Below are positions 36,401-45,178 of a stretch of 64,000 nucleotides of DNA, in pieces. The notes beneath the pieces were generated by a model. It saw only the letters and a program-made list of their open reading frames with translations. It did no database searches and was not told where the DNA came from. The first letter of the stretch is position 1. Each line of letters opens with the position of its first letter. This stretch comes from Neobacillus mesonae (GTDB taxonomy: Bacteria > Bacillota > Bacilli > Paenibacillales > Paenibacillaceae), in the NCBI GenBank assembly GCA_023715865.1, contig JAMBOW010000001.1, positions 620,001 to 684,000 on the forward strand, in the 5' to 3' direction. A program made the position numbers and the translations under genes.

Positions 36401-36421
36401 TGAGCTAAAGGGAAACGATAG
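36401..36421 (+). repeat. Isolated L-box
   Basis: GAGCTAAAGGGAAACGATAG directly after the HAD gene; no hairpin or R-box follows. Confidence 0.5.
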
Positions 36422-36470
36422 CTCAATAATATAAAGAAATCAGCTGATGAATGTTAAGGAGTGATTACGA

Positions 36471-37025
36471 GTGTGTATTGAAAATGAGAAATACCCCAAT
36501 TGTGAAATGATTAAGAGGATAGTAGAGGTTGGCGGACTTACGAAAACACAACTTATCCGGAAATTGCAACAAAACTCTATCTTGATGAATGAATTGGGAG
36601 AGGAGCTAATAGCCGATGATAAATTTACAACTTCTGATACTAAGTACAGTCTGCAGACCGTAGAACTAACCGTTGGAAAACTTGGTTTTCCTGATGGAGC
36701 TACTACGACTCAGATCTTTGAAAGAGCAAGTGAATTAGATTTGGAATTGTGCCCGCTAGAGCTGGGGCCTCACCTAAGACTAGTTTATCTTGATCAGCCT
36801 GAAGGTTATTCGGGAAATCCTATTCAGCAACATAGAGCTCCAGTGGGCTCCATTACAATTGCATCAGGCATACTAACTGAAGACGAAGATTTTCCAAAAG
36901 GTTTTTATCTTAGACGAATTAATGGCGTATTGTGGTTACGTGGATACCGCGCTGATCATCTGCACGTTTGGAATCCTGATGATCATTTTATCTTTAGTCA
37001 AACTAATAAGAATTTGAAGGATTGA
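36471..37025 (+). CDS. Conserved hypothetical protein
   Basis: 184 residues from GTG with AAGGAGTGA upstream. Motifs such as VGKLGFPDGATTTQIFERA, LCPLELGPHLRLVYLDQPEG, PVGSITIASGILTEDEDFPKG, split here, and FYLRRINGVLWLRGYRAD recur in proteins I have seen in Paenibacillus and other bacteria, without known function. The N-terminal EMIKRIVEVGGLTKTQLIRKL may be a small helical domain. Followed by a kind A repeat. Confidence 0.6.
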   Translation: MCIENEKYPNCEMIKRIVEVGGLTKTQLIRKLQQNSILMNELGEELIADDKFTTSDTKYSLQTVELTVGKLGFPDGATTTQIFERASELDLELCPLELGPHLRLVYLDQPEGYSGNPIQQHRAPVGSITIASGILTEDEDFPKGFYLRRINGVLWLRGYRADHLHVWNPDDHFIFSQTNKNLKD

Positions 37026-37057
37026 AATTCTTCAATTCTCGAAATAGTTACTTAATT

Positions 37058-37143
37058 AAACTAACGGGAAATTCAAAACAGCAACGAGCAGTTTGCCGAT
37101 TGGCAGCTGCTCCTTTTCTTTAAACTAATGGGCAGGTTAGTTG
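37058..37143 (+). repeat. Dispersed repeat, kind A
   Basis: L-box AAACTAACGGGAAATTC, hairpin GAGCAGTTTGCCGATTGGC with AGCTGCTCC, R-box AAACTAATGGGCAGGTTAG. Confidence 0.8.
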
Positions 37144-37284
37144 AAGTGAATCCCTAATTTTACTAACATCGGATTAGTTAGGATGTTTTTTTAGGGTGCG
37201 CACGCTACTGATAATTTCGTGCAGGGAATGCAAGGTAAGTCATTTTTATTTACGATAGTATTTAACTCGAAGGGAGGGAGAACG

Positions 37285-38133
37285 ATGGATTGGTTGGAGA
37301 GGATGAAAAGCGCCATGGATTATATTGAAACGAATCTGGCAGACAATATCTCATACGATGACATAGCAAAGATAGCCTGTTGCTCTACGTATCATTTTCA
37401 ACGAATGTTTCCGTTCATCACCGGAATCACGTTATCGGAGTACATTCGACGTCGACGATTGACATTAGCGGCTTTTGAACTGCAGACAACCGATGCAAGA
37501 GTGATCGATGTGGCCATGAAATATGGATACCAATCGCCAGAAGCGTTCGCACGGGCGTTCAAGAATCTCCATGGGATCATGCCGATATCTGCTCGCGATA
37601 AAGGCGTTTCCTTAAAAGCCTATCCGCGAATGTCCTTTCATATCTCAATAAAAGGAGATGTCGAGATGAATTACCGGATTGAACAAAGAGGGGCTTTTGA
37701 GATGTTCGGCGTTTATGGTCTTGTTAGTCAGGATTTGCAAACCGCATTTACTGATGTTCCTCAGTTCCGTAAACTATGTGATGAAGACGGCAGTGTAGAC
37801 CTAATGAACGAGCTGCTTGGGCGGTTTGGAAATACCGTGTTGCACGCTGCCTTATATGACCACACGGGAGAATCATTTAAGTACATGGTGTGCTATCATT
37901 TACCAAAGGGACTTGAAATTCCGGAGAGGTTTACAAAACTTTCTGTTCCAGGTTTAACATGGGCTATTTTCCCGGAGCCGCAATGTGATTTACAAAAACT
38001 ATGGGAAAGAATATATACCGAGTGGTTTCCGATATCTGGATACGAACAGGTTGAGGGGCCTCAATTCGAAATGTATTATGGAATGCCAGGGTATACACAG
38101 GGTGAGATCTGGATACCAGTAAAGAAAAAGTAA
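37285..38133 (+). CDS. AraC-family regulator with GyrI-like effector domain
   Basis: 282 residues; start at 37285 after AGGGAGGGAG. N-terminal double HTH: YDDIAKIACCSTYHFQRMF and VIDVAMKYGYQSPEAFARAF (residues ~20-100). The C-terminal half (MNYRIEQRGAFEMFGVYG ... GYTQGEIWIPV) is the GyrI-like/SOUL small-molecule-binding fold, as in Rob and SbmC-like regulators. It likely senses a hydrophobic drug-like compound. No adjacent efflux gene is visible. Confidence 0.85.
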   Translation: MDWLERMKSAMDYIETNLADNISYDDIAKIACCSTYHFQRMFPFITGITLSEYIRRRRLTLAAFELQTTDARVIDVAMKYGYQSPEAFARAFKNLHGIMPISARDKGVSLKAYPRMSFHISIKGDVEMNYRIEQRGAFEMFGVYGLVSQDLQTAFTDVPQFRKLCDEDGSVDLMNELLGRFGNTVLHAALYDHTGESFKYMVCYHLPKGLEIPERFTKLSVPGLTWAIFPEPQCDLQKLWERIYTEWFPISGYEQVEGPQFEMYYGMPGYTQGEIWIPVKKK

Positions 38134-38170
38134 CGCTAGTCTTTTGGATACGATAGTTGAATATAGGGAA

Positions 38171-38198
38171 AGGGCCATCCCACAAAGGATGGCCCTAA
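38171..38198 (+). terminator. Intrinsic terminator
   Basis: AGGGCCATCC-CACAAA-GGATGGCCCT followed by AAAA; perfect 10-bp stem after the AraC gene. Confidence 0.65.
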
Positions 38199-38285
38199 AA
38201 CTTGCCTTTACAGGCAGCGCGAAGAACCCATCACCAAAACATATGGTTAAAGCGAAGGAGTTCATTAAGCTAACGGTCAGGTTTG
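38186..38285 (+). repeat. Repeat kind D plus R-box
   Basis: TGGCCCTAAAACTTGCCTTT, ACAGGCAGCGCGAAGAACCC, ATCACC is about three-quarters identical to 38956-39022. It ends in the R-box CATTAAGCTAACGGTCAGG. Confidence 0.5.
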
Positions 38286-38405
38286 AGAAATATAATCTAA
38301 TTTCTCGAAATGGTAGGCATATGTACAGTCAAGTGGTTATTCACCTACATAGAATAAATTAAAATTACATGTAAAATAATGAAAACTTCCGTTAGGAGTG
38401 AAGTT

Positions 38406-38684
38406 ATGGTTCATATGGGAAATCAGAGACCCATGAGACAACCGCCGATGTCTCCTCCCTCATTCATCCCCCCGAAACCCGCTGTTTCTTATATTATCGA
38501 CTGTGTTTACCAATATACCTATGTTTGGCTGAGGACTGGCGAGAACTTCTGGTTTTATCCGACATATGTCGATATGGAGGGGGTTGCAGGGTTTAGATGG
38601 AGTGGATCCTACTGGTACTTCTATGGTATTGATCCGCGATTCATTGATGCCGTATCGTGCCCTCCGATTCCTACCCCTTACTAA
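38406..38684 (+). CDS. Small aromatic-rich protein, unknown
   Basis: 92 residues; start at 38406 after AGGAGTG. Proline/methionine-rich N-terminus (RPMRQPPMSPPSFIPPK), then IDCVYQYTYVWLRTGENFWF and WSGSYWYFYGIDPRFID, dense in Trp, Tyr and Phe. It resembles small surface- or spore-associated proteins of Bacillales, but I cannot assign a family. No signal peptide. Confidence 0.55.
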   Translation: MVHMGNQRPMRQPPMSPPSFIPPKPAVSYIIDCVYQYTYVWLRTGENFWFYPTYVDMEGVAGFRWSGSYWYFYGIDPRFIDAVSCPPIPTPY

Positions 38685-38696
38685 GAACTAAATAAT

Positions 38697-38731
38697 AGAG
38701 TGCTGGTGATTATGTTCACACACCGCACTCT
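38697..38731 (+). terminator. Strong hairpin
   Basis: AGAGTGCTGGTG / CACCGCACTCT around a 12-base loop, no long T run. An R-box variant (CATTAAGCTTATGGACAGTC) follows at 38779-38798. Confidence 0.5.
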
Positions 38732-38955
38732 GTTAGTAATATTAGGACAACCTCTAATATAAAATATAATCCTAATTCATTAAGCTTATGGACAGTCTAC
38801 ATATGGAATAAATCCGTAGATAATGGCGTTATCGTAAATTAATATTGATCTAAAAGTTGGACCGAAGCGGAATGTATCTCTATTCTCCCAGATTTAGAAT
38901 CGAAAATTGCATTAAATGCTGATTTAAACGCTAACGAGTCTAGACGTACAGAAAG

Positions 38956-39022
38956 AGACCCGTCCCTTAAACTTGCCGTTGCAGACAGCCCGGAGAAGCT
39001 TATCATACCATGTGAAATCAAT
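38956..39022 (+). repeat. Repeat kind D, second copy
   Basis: GACCCGTCCCTTAAACTTGC, CGTTGCAGACAGCCCGGAGA. Similar to 38186-38227; both copies lie just upstream of a repeat box. Read on the minus strand both encode a similar short peptide text, so they may be gene remnants. 38799-38955 has no gene. Confidence 0.4.
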
Positions 39023-39023
39023 G

Positions 39024-39112
39024 AATTTACGGGAAACGTTAATTTAATAATACACAGCTGGTCAATGTGGTTTGCTGCTTTTTTCGTTAAGCAGCGGGAA
39101 GGATAGTTTAAT
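39024..39112 (+). repeat. Dispersed repeat, kind A variant
   Basis: L-box TTTACGGGAAACGTTAA, decayed stem CAGCTGGTCAATGTGGTTTG, CTGCTTTTTTCG, R-box TTAAGCAGCGGGAAGGATAG. Confidence 0.65.
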
Positions 39113-39213
39113 GGATGCACGAATATTTAGAATGTTCTGGTGTTTGCAAAGTTCGGTAAGAACAAGTCCTTATCTTATAATAAAATGAGGTATTCTTTTC
39201 GGGGAGGTAGGAT

Positions 39214-39627
39214 ATGGATTACACATCACGGAATGAAGCCGCATTAAAGGTGAAACGCTGGTCTAAAAATACTATAGCAGCAGGTCCTCGTCATTCTGTA
39301 GGTATTAAATCGGGCGGAACGGTAACAGCTGTGGGCTGGAATAAGCATAATCAATGTCATGTAAGCAGCTGGTGCGGTATCAAGGCAATATCAACTGGAA
39401 GTTATCATACAATTGGGCTTAAATCGGACGGCACGGTGGTTGCAGCGGGTAATAATGAGCATGGCCAATGCAATGTAAGTTCTAGGCACGACATTGTGGC
39501 TGTCGCGACAGGTTCCGCTCATACGCATGGCCTTAAATCAGACGGAACAGTGGTTGCTGTGGGTGATAATGAATATGGCCAATGCGATGTAAACGACTGG
39601 CATGGAATCCAATTACCCGGCAATTAG
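39214..39627 (+). CDS. Short RCC1-like beta-propeller repeat protein
   Basis: 137 residues; start after GGGGAGG. Three ~42-residue RCC1-type units, each with the pattern AxGxxHTxGLKSDGTVVAxG followed by NxHxQC(N/D)VS. A full propeller has seven blades, so this is a fragment or must assemble as a multimer. Cytoplasmic, no signal peptide. Function unknown; the repeat units suggest internal duplication. Confidence 0.75.
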   Translation: MDYTSRNEAALKVKRWSKNTIAAGPRHSVGIKSGGTVTAVGWNKHNQCHVSSWCGIKAISTGSYHTIGLKSDGTVVAAGNNEHGQCNVSSRHDIVAVATGSAHTHGLKSDGTVVAVGDNEYGQCDVNDWHGIQLPGN

Positions 39628-39786
39628 TTTTCAACGTTAATAATACATATAAAGCCTCAGATCAGGGGGAAGTAGAGACAGTCCCAGCTTATGTTTCATG
39701 AAGAGAGGGCAGTTGCTATAGACCTGCAACCACTCGGGTATTTAGGTGAACCATTGGCAATCCCAAATACCCATTTGTTTAAGTTG

Positions 39787-40179
39787 CTAAATATTCTTTG
39801 TACAGCTTTCAAACTCTTCCAGAACCTTAGTTTTTTCGCCTTGAACCTTTTCCAGGTGATCCTCTCCCCAATAACATAAAAGGTCTAGCGCGGGCTTTAA
39901 TCCCCAGCCGTAGGAAGTTAACTCATACTCTACTTTAGGTGGGATCTCCTTATAAACCTTTCGTGCGACAATCTCATCCTTTTCCAGAGCTCTTAGCTGA
40001 GTGGTCAGCATTTTTTGTGTAATGCTGGGCATTAACCGTCGAAGCTCTGACGACCGTTTCCGTCCTGTCATCAAATGATAGATAATTATTGGCTTCCATT
40101 TTCCCCCCATTACTTCTAATGCCGCCTCCACTCCGACTTTATACTTCTTTTGAGCGCTATTTTTCCTTTCTTCAGTCAT
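39787..40179 (-). CDS. HxlR family transcriptional regulator
   Basis: 130 residues. EAALEVMGGKWKPIIIYHL, LRRLMPSITQKMLTTQLRAL and the wing with PPKVEYELTSYG are diagnostic of the HxlR winged helix. The single Cys near LLCYWGED could be a redox sensor as in YodB/HypR-type members. The ATG at 40179 follows GGAGG. Divergent from the flavodoxin-fold oxidoreductase, which it probably represses; the region between holds AGGTA..TACCT (40251-40271) as a possible operator. Confidence 0.85.
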   Translation of the reverse strand: MTEERKNSAQKKYKVGVEAALEVMGGKWKPIIIYHLMTGRKRSSELRRLMPSITQKMLTTQLRALEKDEIVARKVYKEIPPKVEYELTSYGWGLKPALDLLCYWGEDHLEKVQGEKTKVLEEFESCTKNI

Positions 40180-40405
40180 CGCTTTATTCCTCCGTTAAAA
40201 GGCTGTATTTTTGTTAGGCCCATAAACTCATTTAATTCAGTAGTTATTCAGGTAACTTTTTAGAGTACCTAGTTAGGGAACTTTCATGTTCCTATGGAAC
40301 CTATTTCATCCTATAGAACTTGAAAGTGCGTACTTCCAGGTTATTTTATTACTGTTTATAATAGCATCAACAATTGATTATGAGAAAGGTAGTGAAGATA
40401 CAAGT

Positions 40406-40990
40406 ATGAGAGTATTAGTTGTTGTTTCACATCCGAGAAAAGATTCCTTGACCTTTAAGATTACTGATCGTTTCGTACAAGGTCTTGCTGAGGCTGGTCA
40501 TGAATATGAGATATTGGATTTACACGAGATTGGTTTTGACCCCGTATTAAAAGGAGCAGATGAACCTGATTCGTCAGCTGCGGAACAGACCTTTACCCCT
40601 GAGGTAGAAATAGAAATAAGACGAATGAAGGAGCATGATGCCTTAGCGTTTATTTTTCCAATTTGGTGGTGGCATTTGCCAGCCATGTTAAAAGGTTATA
40701 TTGACCGTGTATGGAACAATGGGTTTGCATACGGTTCGAACCAGCTTCATCATCAGCATGTCTTATGGATTGGTTTGGCCGGTGCTTCCAAAGAACAGAT
40801 GAGAAAGCGAAATTATGATGAAAATATTACTCACCTGCTCAATGTGGGGATTGCCGATTATTGCGGTATTTTAAGTTCCAAGGTTGAATTTTTATACGAG
40901 ACATTGGATTCCAATCCCAAACACTATGAGATGCTGTTTAACCAAGCTCATTACTTAGGGTTGAATTATGCTAAGGAACAGAAGTCTTAA
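40406..40990 (+). CDS. Flavodoxin-fold NAD(P)H oxidoreductase
   Basis: 194 residues; start at 40406 after AAGGTAGTGA. MRVLVVVSHPRKDSLTFKIT is the FMN phosphate loop of the MdaB/KefF/YwrO quinone reductase family; FIFPIWWWHLPAMLKGYIDRVW is the second signature. It would reduce quinones or nitro-compounds with two electrons. Divergent from an HxlR regulator, as in quinone-stress modules such as yodB/azoR. Confidence 0.85.
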   Translation: MRVLVVVSHPRKDSLTFKITDRFVQGLAEAGHEYEILDLHEIGFDPVLKGADEPDSSAAEQTFTPEVEIEIRRMKEHDALAFIFPIWWWHLPAMLKGYIDRVWNNGFAYGSNQLHHQHVLWIGLAGASKEQMRKRNYDENITHLLNVGIADYCGILSSKVEFLYETLDSNPKHYEMLFNQAHYLGLNYAKEQKS

Positions 40991-41033
40991 GTAAAGTCTG
41001 AACTCTACAGCGTCTCTTCAAGGGAAGTGGGTT

Positions 41034-41189
41034 ATGAATTTGCACCTTATTCGAGTAGAGAATTTTAAATTTATCTTTGAGCTTACTTGTCAGAAATGCC
41101 GGAGCTGCAACGTTCGGGCATTCTTTATCTTTAGTATTGGCATGTGGTTCGGACGAAGATGTAGGTATTGTGCTAACGAGAAACGTTAG
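41034..41189 (+). CDS. Small zinc-ribbon-like protein ending in an L-box
   Basis: 51 codons from ATG 41034 with AAGGGAAGTGG upstream. The product holds two CxxC knuckles, CQKCRSC and CRYC. The last codons (NEKR, TAG) are formed by the L-box of the kind A repeat. It may be genuine or a remnant; no homologue is known to me. Confidence 0.4.
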   Translation: MNLHLIRVENFKFIFELTCQKCRSCNVRAFFIFSIGMWFGRRCRYCANEKR

Positions 41190-41257
41190 TTAATAGGATG
41201 GAGCAGTTTTGCCCGTTGGTAGCTGCTCCTTTTTCATTAAGCAGATGGGTAGAATCG
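41172..41257 (+). repeat. Dispersed repeat, kind A
   Basis: L-box GCTAACGAGAAACGTTAG, hairpin GGAGCAGTTTTGCCCG / TTGGTAGCTGCTCC with TTTTTC, decayed R-box TTAAGCAGATGGGTAGAATC. Confidence 0.8.
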
Positions 41258-41373
41258 TTATAGTCGTTTTCTAAGTTTTTTTCTAAATGCTAAATGTTAT
41301 AATTGCAATATTGACCTGGAACTTATGACATATAAAGGGTTTCGATATACTCAGATGAGATGAGGTTTAACAA

Positions 41374-41871
41374 ATGGAAAGTAAATTGCCTTTATTTATA
41401 GTAACGGGTGCAAGTGGTTCTGGAAAAACATATGTCATAAAGGAACTACGGAGAATGATGCCTGATTTTGATATCTTTGACCCTGATCATCTTGTTGAAT
41501 TTATTGGGCACGATTGGGAGAAAATGCGAAATATTTGGCTACGTGTTGCACGAAATATCGCTCAAAGTGGACGTATGACTATAATATGCGGAACAATGAT
41601 GCCTTGGGATATTGAAAAATGTGCAGACTTTCCTTTTTTTAAGCATGTATATTACCTAAACCTACATTGTGATGAAGAAACTCGCGAGAAACGTTTACGC
41701 GAAAGAAATTGGTCAGAGGAAGAGATTCAAAACCACAAAAACTTTGCCAAACGACTGCTTGAAATTGCCGATGAGGTCTATAATCCACCTATGCCTACTA
41801 TTGATACAACGGATACGGATGTAACCGAAGTTGCCTCTCATATAAAAGAGTGGGTTCACCAATATGCTTGA
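41374..41871 (+). CDS. P-loop nucleotide kinase-like protein
   Basis: 165 residues. Walker A is GASGSGKTYVIKEL (residues ~11-24), FDIFDPDHL is a substrate-loop acidic pair, and the LID-like EETREKRLRERNWSEEE is typical of small nucleoside or gluconate-kinase-like P-loop enzymes. RBS GATGAGGT. Convergent with the methyltransferase gene 12 bases away. Substrate unknown. Confidence 0.75.
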   Translation: MESKLPLFIVTGASGSGKTYVIKELRRMMPDFDIFDPDHLVEFIGHDWEKMRNIWLRVARNIAQSGRMTIICGTMMPWDIEKCADFPFFKHVYYLNLHCDEETREKRLRERNWSEEEIQNHKNFAKRLLEIADEVYNPPMPTIDTTDTDVTEVASHIKEWVHQYA

Positions 41872-41882
41872 AGTCCCCCTAG

Positions 41883-42602
41883 TTATCGCTTGATACAAAT
41901 TGCAACCAGTTGGGTGGCACGCAGAATGCCGTGTCTATATAGTCTGTCCTTGAATTCTTCACCACGCTGCTTGTAATGATCATGATTTGACAGATGGATA
42001 GTTCGGGATACGTGGCCGTCACAAGCTCTGGCTACTGTGGCAAGCTCCTCTGTATTCTTCAGATCGGGCTTGGACTCCACATATTCAACAGTACTGATGA
42101 TCTGCACATTCAATTCCTGGATTAAATCAAGAATCTCCTGTTTCCGGAAAGTATGTCTATGCAGGATACCGAGTGCTGAATCGATGTCGGATTCAAGATG
42201 ATGGTACAGGACATGATTCTGCTGCGCCTTCGTCTGATTATCCTGAAACATCTCATTGATTAACAGCAAACCGCCCGATTTTAATACTCTTAAGGCTTCA
42301 TTTAATGCGCCGCTGGATGCAGGCAGGTGATGCAGGGTGTTGGAGATACAGACGGTATCAAAGCTCTGGTTTTCGAACTGAAGTTGCTCTACATCCATAG
42401 GAATAAAACGGATGTTTCTGTTGCCGCCGAATCGAAGCATAGCTTGTTCCAGGGCCGGGATGTCTGTGTCGATCCCAGTGATTTGCGTATAGTTATTCCG
42501 GAATACATATTCGAGAACGGGTATAAATTTGCCTGTTCCGGTTCCGATATCCAGTAAACTTCCAGCCGGGCGGTTACGTAGCAATTGCTTTATCTCTTCC
42601 AT
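41883..42602 (-). CDS. Class I SAM-dependent methyltransferase
   Basis: 239 residues; ATG at 42602 after GGAGG. Motif I LLDIGTGTGKFIPVLEYVF, TGIDTDIPALEQA, motif IV FDTVCISNTLHHLPASS and motif V LKSGGLLLINEMF are all present. A C-terminal extension (HLSNHDHYKQRGEEFKDRLY) may bind substrate. Downstream genes do not identify the acceptor. The 42603-42800 stretch upstream has no gene. Confidence 0.85.
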   Translation of the reverse strand: MEEIKQLLRNRPAGSLLDIGTGTGKFIPVLEYVFRNNYTQITGIDTDIPALEQAMLRFGGNRNIRFIPMDVEQLQFENQSFDTVCISNTLHHLPASSGALNEALRVLKSGGLLLINEMFQDNQTKAQQNHVLYHHLESDIDSALGILHRHTFRKQEILDLIQELNVQIISTVEYVESKPDLKNTEELATVARACDGHVSRTIHLSNHDHYKQRGEEFKDRLYRHGILRATQLVAICIKR

Positions 42603-42800
42603 ATGTAGGATTCCTCCAGTCTTTTTATCTGCAACTATAGGTTCTGATACTCATAGGTTCGCGCCATGGGCCGTTCAAGTAGGTAAACCTATTGAGGGCT
42701 TCTTCGACCATCCATTTCCTCATGTCTCCCATTATAGCGCATCCTCATACACATGTTCTGGTCAATTTGCTGGGGTAGGGGGGAATGATCGATTGCTTGT

Positions 42801-42830
42801 TCTTTAAAGCTAACGGGTAGGATAGTTCAA
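42801..42830 (+). repeat. R-box
   Basis: TTTAAAGCTAACGGGTAGGA with TAGTTCAA after it; 45 bases before the next gene. Confidence 0.6.
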
Positions 42831-42874
42831 TATTATTATGGAATTTAACGATAATTGAGATGGGGGGAACACAC

Positions 42875-43396
42875 ATGCTTTTTCACTTCAGTGAAGACGA
42901 TAGTATCCATATTTTTGTACCAAAGGAGAAGCAAAATCGTCCGGATTTTCCTGCGGTTGTTTGGGCCATAGATGAAGAGCACGAGTTTTCGTACTACTTC
43001 CCTAGAGATTGTCCTCGAATTGTGTGTAGGAAAGATGAGGGGACGACAGACCAACATTTACAACTCTTCTTTAATAACTCAATAGCCAATACCATAGTTA
43101 CAGTAGAAAGTGACTGGTACACGAGGATATCAAAGCAAAGCATATTTAGATATTGCTTTGACGATGAGGGTTTTGAGCTTTTTGATAAAACGGCTGGCTA
43201 CTACATCTCTCACCAAACAGTGAAACCTAAATCAGTTGAAAAATATGAGAATTTGATGGAAAGATTACTCTTAAAAGGAATTGAATTAAGATTCACAACA
43301 AATTTATATCCACTTAGAGAAGCAATATTAGCTTCCGACTTCAAAGGATATGGGATACATAGATTTAATAGCGCAAAAAACACTCTAACTCATTAA
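42875..43396 (+). CDS. DUF6886-like protein
   Basis: 173 residues; start at 42875 after GGGGGG. MLFHFSEDDSIHIFVPK and PAVVWAIDEEHEFSYYFPRDCPR are, as far as I recall, the signature of the DUF6886 family of Bacillales, function unknown. Its stop (43394-43396) touches the L-box of the following kind A repeat. Stand-alone gene. Confidence 0.65.
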   Translation: MLFHFSEDDSIHIFVPKEKQNRPDFPAVVWAIDEEHEFSYYFPRDCPRIVCRKDEGTTDQHLQLFFNNSIANTIVTVESDWYTRISKQSIFRYCFDDEGFELFDKTAGYYISHQTVKPKSVEKYENLMERLLLKGIELRFTTNLYPLREAILASDFKGYGIHRFNSAKNTLTH

Positions 43397-43488
43397 TCTA
43401 TCGGGAAACGTTAGTCGAAAACAGCAAGGAGCCGTTGGCCGATTTGGCAACTGCTCCTTATTTATTACGTTAATGGGCAGGTTAGTTT
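43395..43488 (+). repeat. Dispersed repeat, kind A
   Basis: L-box ATCTATCGGGAAACGTTAG, hairpin GGAGCCGTTGGCCG / TTTGGCAACTGCTCC, R-box ACGTTAATGGGCAGGTTAG. Confidence 0.8.
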
Positions 43489-43528
43489 AAGGCTGATTTA
43501 TATAAGTTTCAGATTTAATAAAAGTATT

Positions 43529-43936
43529 TTATATGTCAGCTTTTTCCCAATTAGCAGGATTGGTATCATCTGGTACCACTTGATTGATAATATCAAGGTA
43601 ATGAGCGGACTTCTTTTCCATATATCTCACTCTTTGGTTCGCTTCCTCAAGTTGAGCTTGAGCGATCTTTTTTTGTTTCATAATAATTTCATAGCGCTGC
43701 CCAATAGTACTATCACCTTTCAAACACAAATCCACATAAGTTTTAATGTCTTCCATTGTCATACCACATTGTTTTAAATATTTAACACCTGTAAGCCAAT
43801 TAATAGATTTCTCATTAAAAAGACGATTATTATTTTTATCACGTTGTAACGTTGGAACTAATCCCTTATCTGTATAAAAGCGAATGGTATGTTCAGTCAG
43901 ATCAAGCAGCTTAGCCACTTCTTTCACAGTGTACAA
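43529..43936 (-). CDS. MerR family transcriptional regulator
   Basis: 135 residues if started at the TTG at 43936, which has GAGAGGAAG eight bases upstream; the longer frame to 43996 lacks an RBS and runs over the divergent promoter. YTVKEVAKLLDLTEHTIRFYTDKGL is the MerR winged helix; a coiled coil (QAQLEEANQRVRYMEKK) follows. Divergent from an aldo/keto reductase, a well-known MerR/AKR pairing. Confidence 0.85.
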   Translation of the reverse strand: MYTVKEVAKLLDLTEHTIRFYTDKGLVPTLQRDKNNNRLFNEKSINWLTGVKYLKQCGMTMEDIKTYVDLCLKGDSTIGQRYEIIMKQKKIAQAQLEEANQRVRYMEKKSAHYLDIINQVVPDDTNPANWEKADI

Positions 43937-43979
43937 TGCGACACTTCCTCTCAATGATTTATAAAAGCCACCGGAAACC

Positions 43980-44010
43980 TTGACTTCGTGTTGCACGAAG
44001 GTGATAGGCT
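43980..44010 (+). promoter_or_regulatory. MerR-type promoter with 19-bp spacer
   Basis: TTGACT (43980-43985), 19-bp spacer, TAGGCT (44005-44010). The palindrome CTTCGTG-TTG-CACGAAG (43984-44000) starts in the -35 and fills the spacer. It drives the aldo/keto reductase. Confidence 0.65.
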
Positions 44011-44068
44011 TATACTAGCACAAAGAATTCTGTAATTGTAAGCCCTAGAGGATATATAGGAGGTAATT

Positions 44069-45046
44069 ATGGAAAAGAGAAAACTAAGAGATTTAGAAGT
44101 ATCTACGATAGGTTTTGGAGCTATGGGCTTCAGTCATGGTTATGGTCCTACTCCTGAGAAGAATGAAGCAGTTAACCTGATGAGAGAAGCATTTGACCTG
44201 GGCTGTACATTTTTTGATACAGCAGAAGGCTATGGCAACGGAGAGAATGAAAAGCTGGTTGGGGAGTCATTTAAACCTATTCGAAAACAAGTTGTACTTG
44301 CTACCAAGTTTAGAGTCTCAAAAGAAGAAGCCCAATCTAATGAACAGTTGGAGAAAAGTATTCGAAATCATTTAGAGGCTTCTTTGACAAGACTTGAAAC
44401 AGATTATATCGACCTCTATTACCAACATAGAATCAATAAAGATATTCCAGTTGAAGATATCGCTTATGTCATGGGGAAGTTAATTAAGGAAGGAAAAATA
44501 CGTGGATGGGGACAGTCGCAGTCAACGGTTGATGAAATTAAACGAGCCCATGCAGTAACCCCTTTAACTGCAATCCAAAGTGAATACTCAATAATGGAGC
44601 GTATGTTCGAAAAGGATGTGATTCCTTTATGCGAGGAGCTAAGAATTGGATTTGTTCCATTTTCCCCCTTAGCGAGTGGATTTCTATCTGGTAATGTTAG
44701 TGTTGAAGCACAGTATGTTGGAGATGACGTGAGAAGAGTTATTACGCGTTTTAATAAAGAGAATATTCAAGCCAATCAGCCTTTACTGAATTTAATTAAT
44801 TCTTTTGCTGAGGAAAAAGGAGCAACATCTGCACAAGTATCACTTGCTTGGATGTTACACAAAACAGATTTTTTAGTTCCGATACCCGGTTCTAGAAAAA
44901 TTGAACGAATCAAAGAAAACCTAGGTGCAGCTGAAGTGGTTTTAACGAATGAAGAATTTGACCAAATTGAAACACAATTGGCAAAAATAAAGATTCACGG
45001 AAATAGAACAGATGAAGACATAGCTAAGTTAAGATTTATGGATTAA
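44069..45046 (+). CDS. Aldo/keto reductase
   Basis: 325 residues; start after GGAGG. The AKR tetrad is visible: FFDTAEGYGNGENEKLVG (Asp and Tyr), VVLATKFRV (Lys) and DLYYQHRINKDIPVED (His). VPIPGSRKIERIKENLGA is the C-terminal NADPH-binding signature. Resembles YhdN/YccK-type enzymes that detoxify aldehydes. Likely activated by the divergent MerR regulator. Confidence 0.9.
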   Translation: MEKRKLRDLEVSTIGFGAMGFSHGYGPTPEKNEAVNLMREAFDLGCTFFDTAEGYGNGENEKLVGESFKPIRKQVVLATKFRVSKEEAQSNEQLEKSIRNHLEASLTRLETDYIDLYYQHRINKDIPVEDIAYVMGKLIKEGKIRGWGQSQSTVDEIKRAHAVTPLTAIQSEYSIMERMFEKDVIPLCEELRIGFVPFSPLASGFLSGNVSVEAQYVGDDVRRVITRFNKENIQANQPLLNLINSFAEEKGATSAQVSLAWMLHKTDFLVPIPGSRKIERIKENLGAAEVVLTNEEFDQIETQLAKIKIHGNRTDEDIAKLRFMD

Positions 45047-45095
45047 TGTGCTGCTATAAACGAACATTTGAATGGAAGAATAGGTGCTGCAATTC

Positions 45096-45178
45096 AACTA
45101 ATGGCTCACGTTAGTTCAAAACAGCAAGGAGCAGTTAGTCGGTTGGCAGCTGCTCCATTTTGTTAAACTAACGTTCTA
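45096..45178 (+). repeat. Dispersed repeat, kind A
   Basis: AACTAATGGCTCACGTTAG (L-box), AAGGAGCAGTTAGTCGG / TTGGCAGCTGCTCC hairpin, and AAACTAACGTTCTAAA, a shortened R-box that overlaps the end of the minus-strand pentapeptide gene. Confidence 0.75.

Noticed and set aside
38839..39120. 93-residue minus-strand frame
   Set aside because: It runs through a kind A repeat and the kind D text, has no convincing RBS and no family resemblance.
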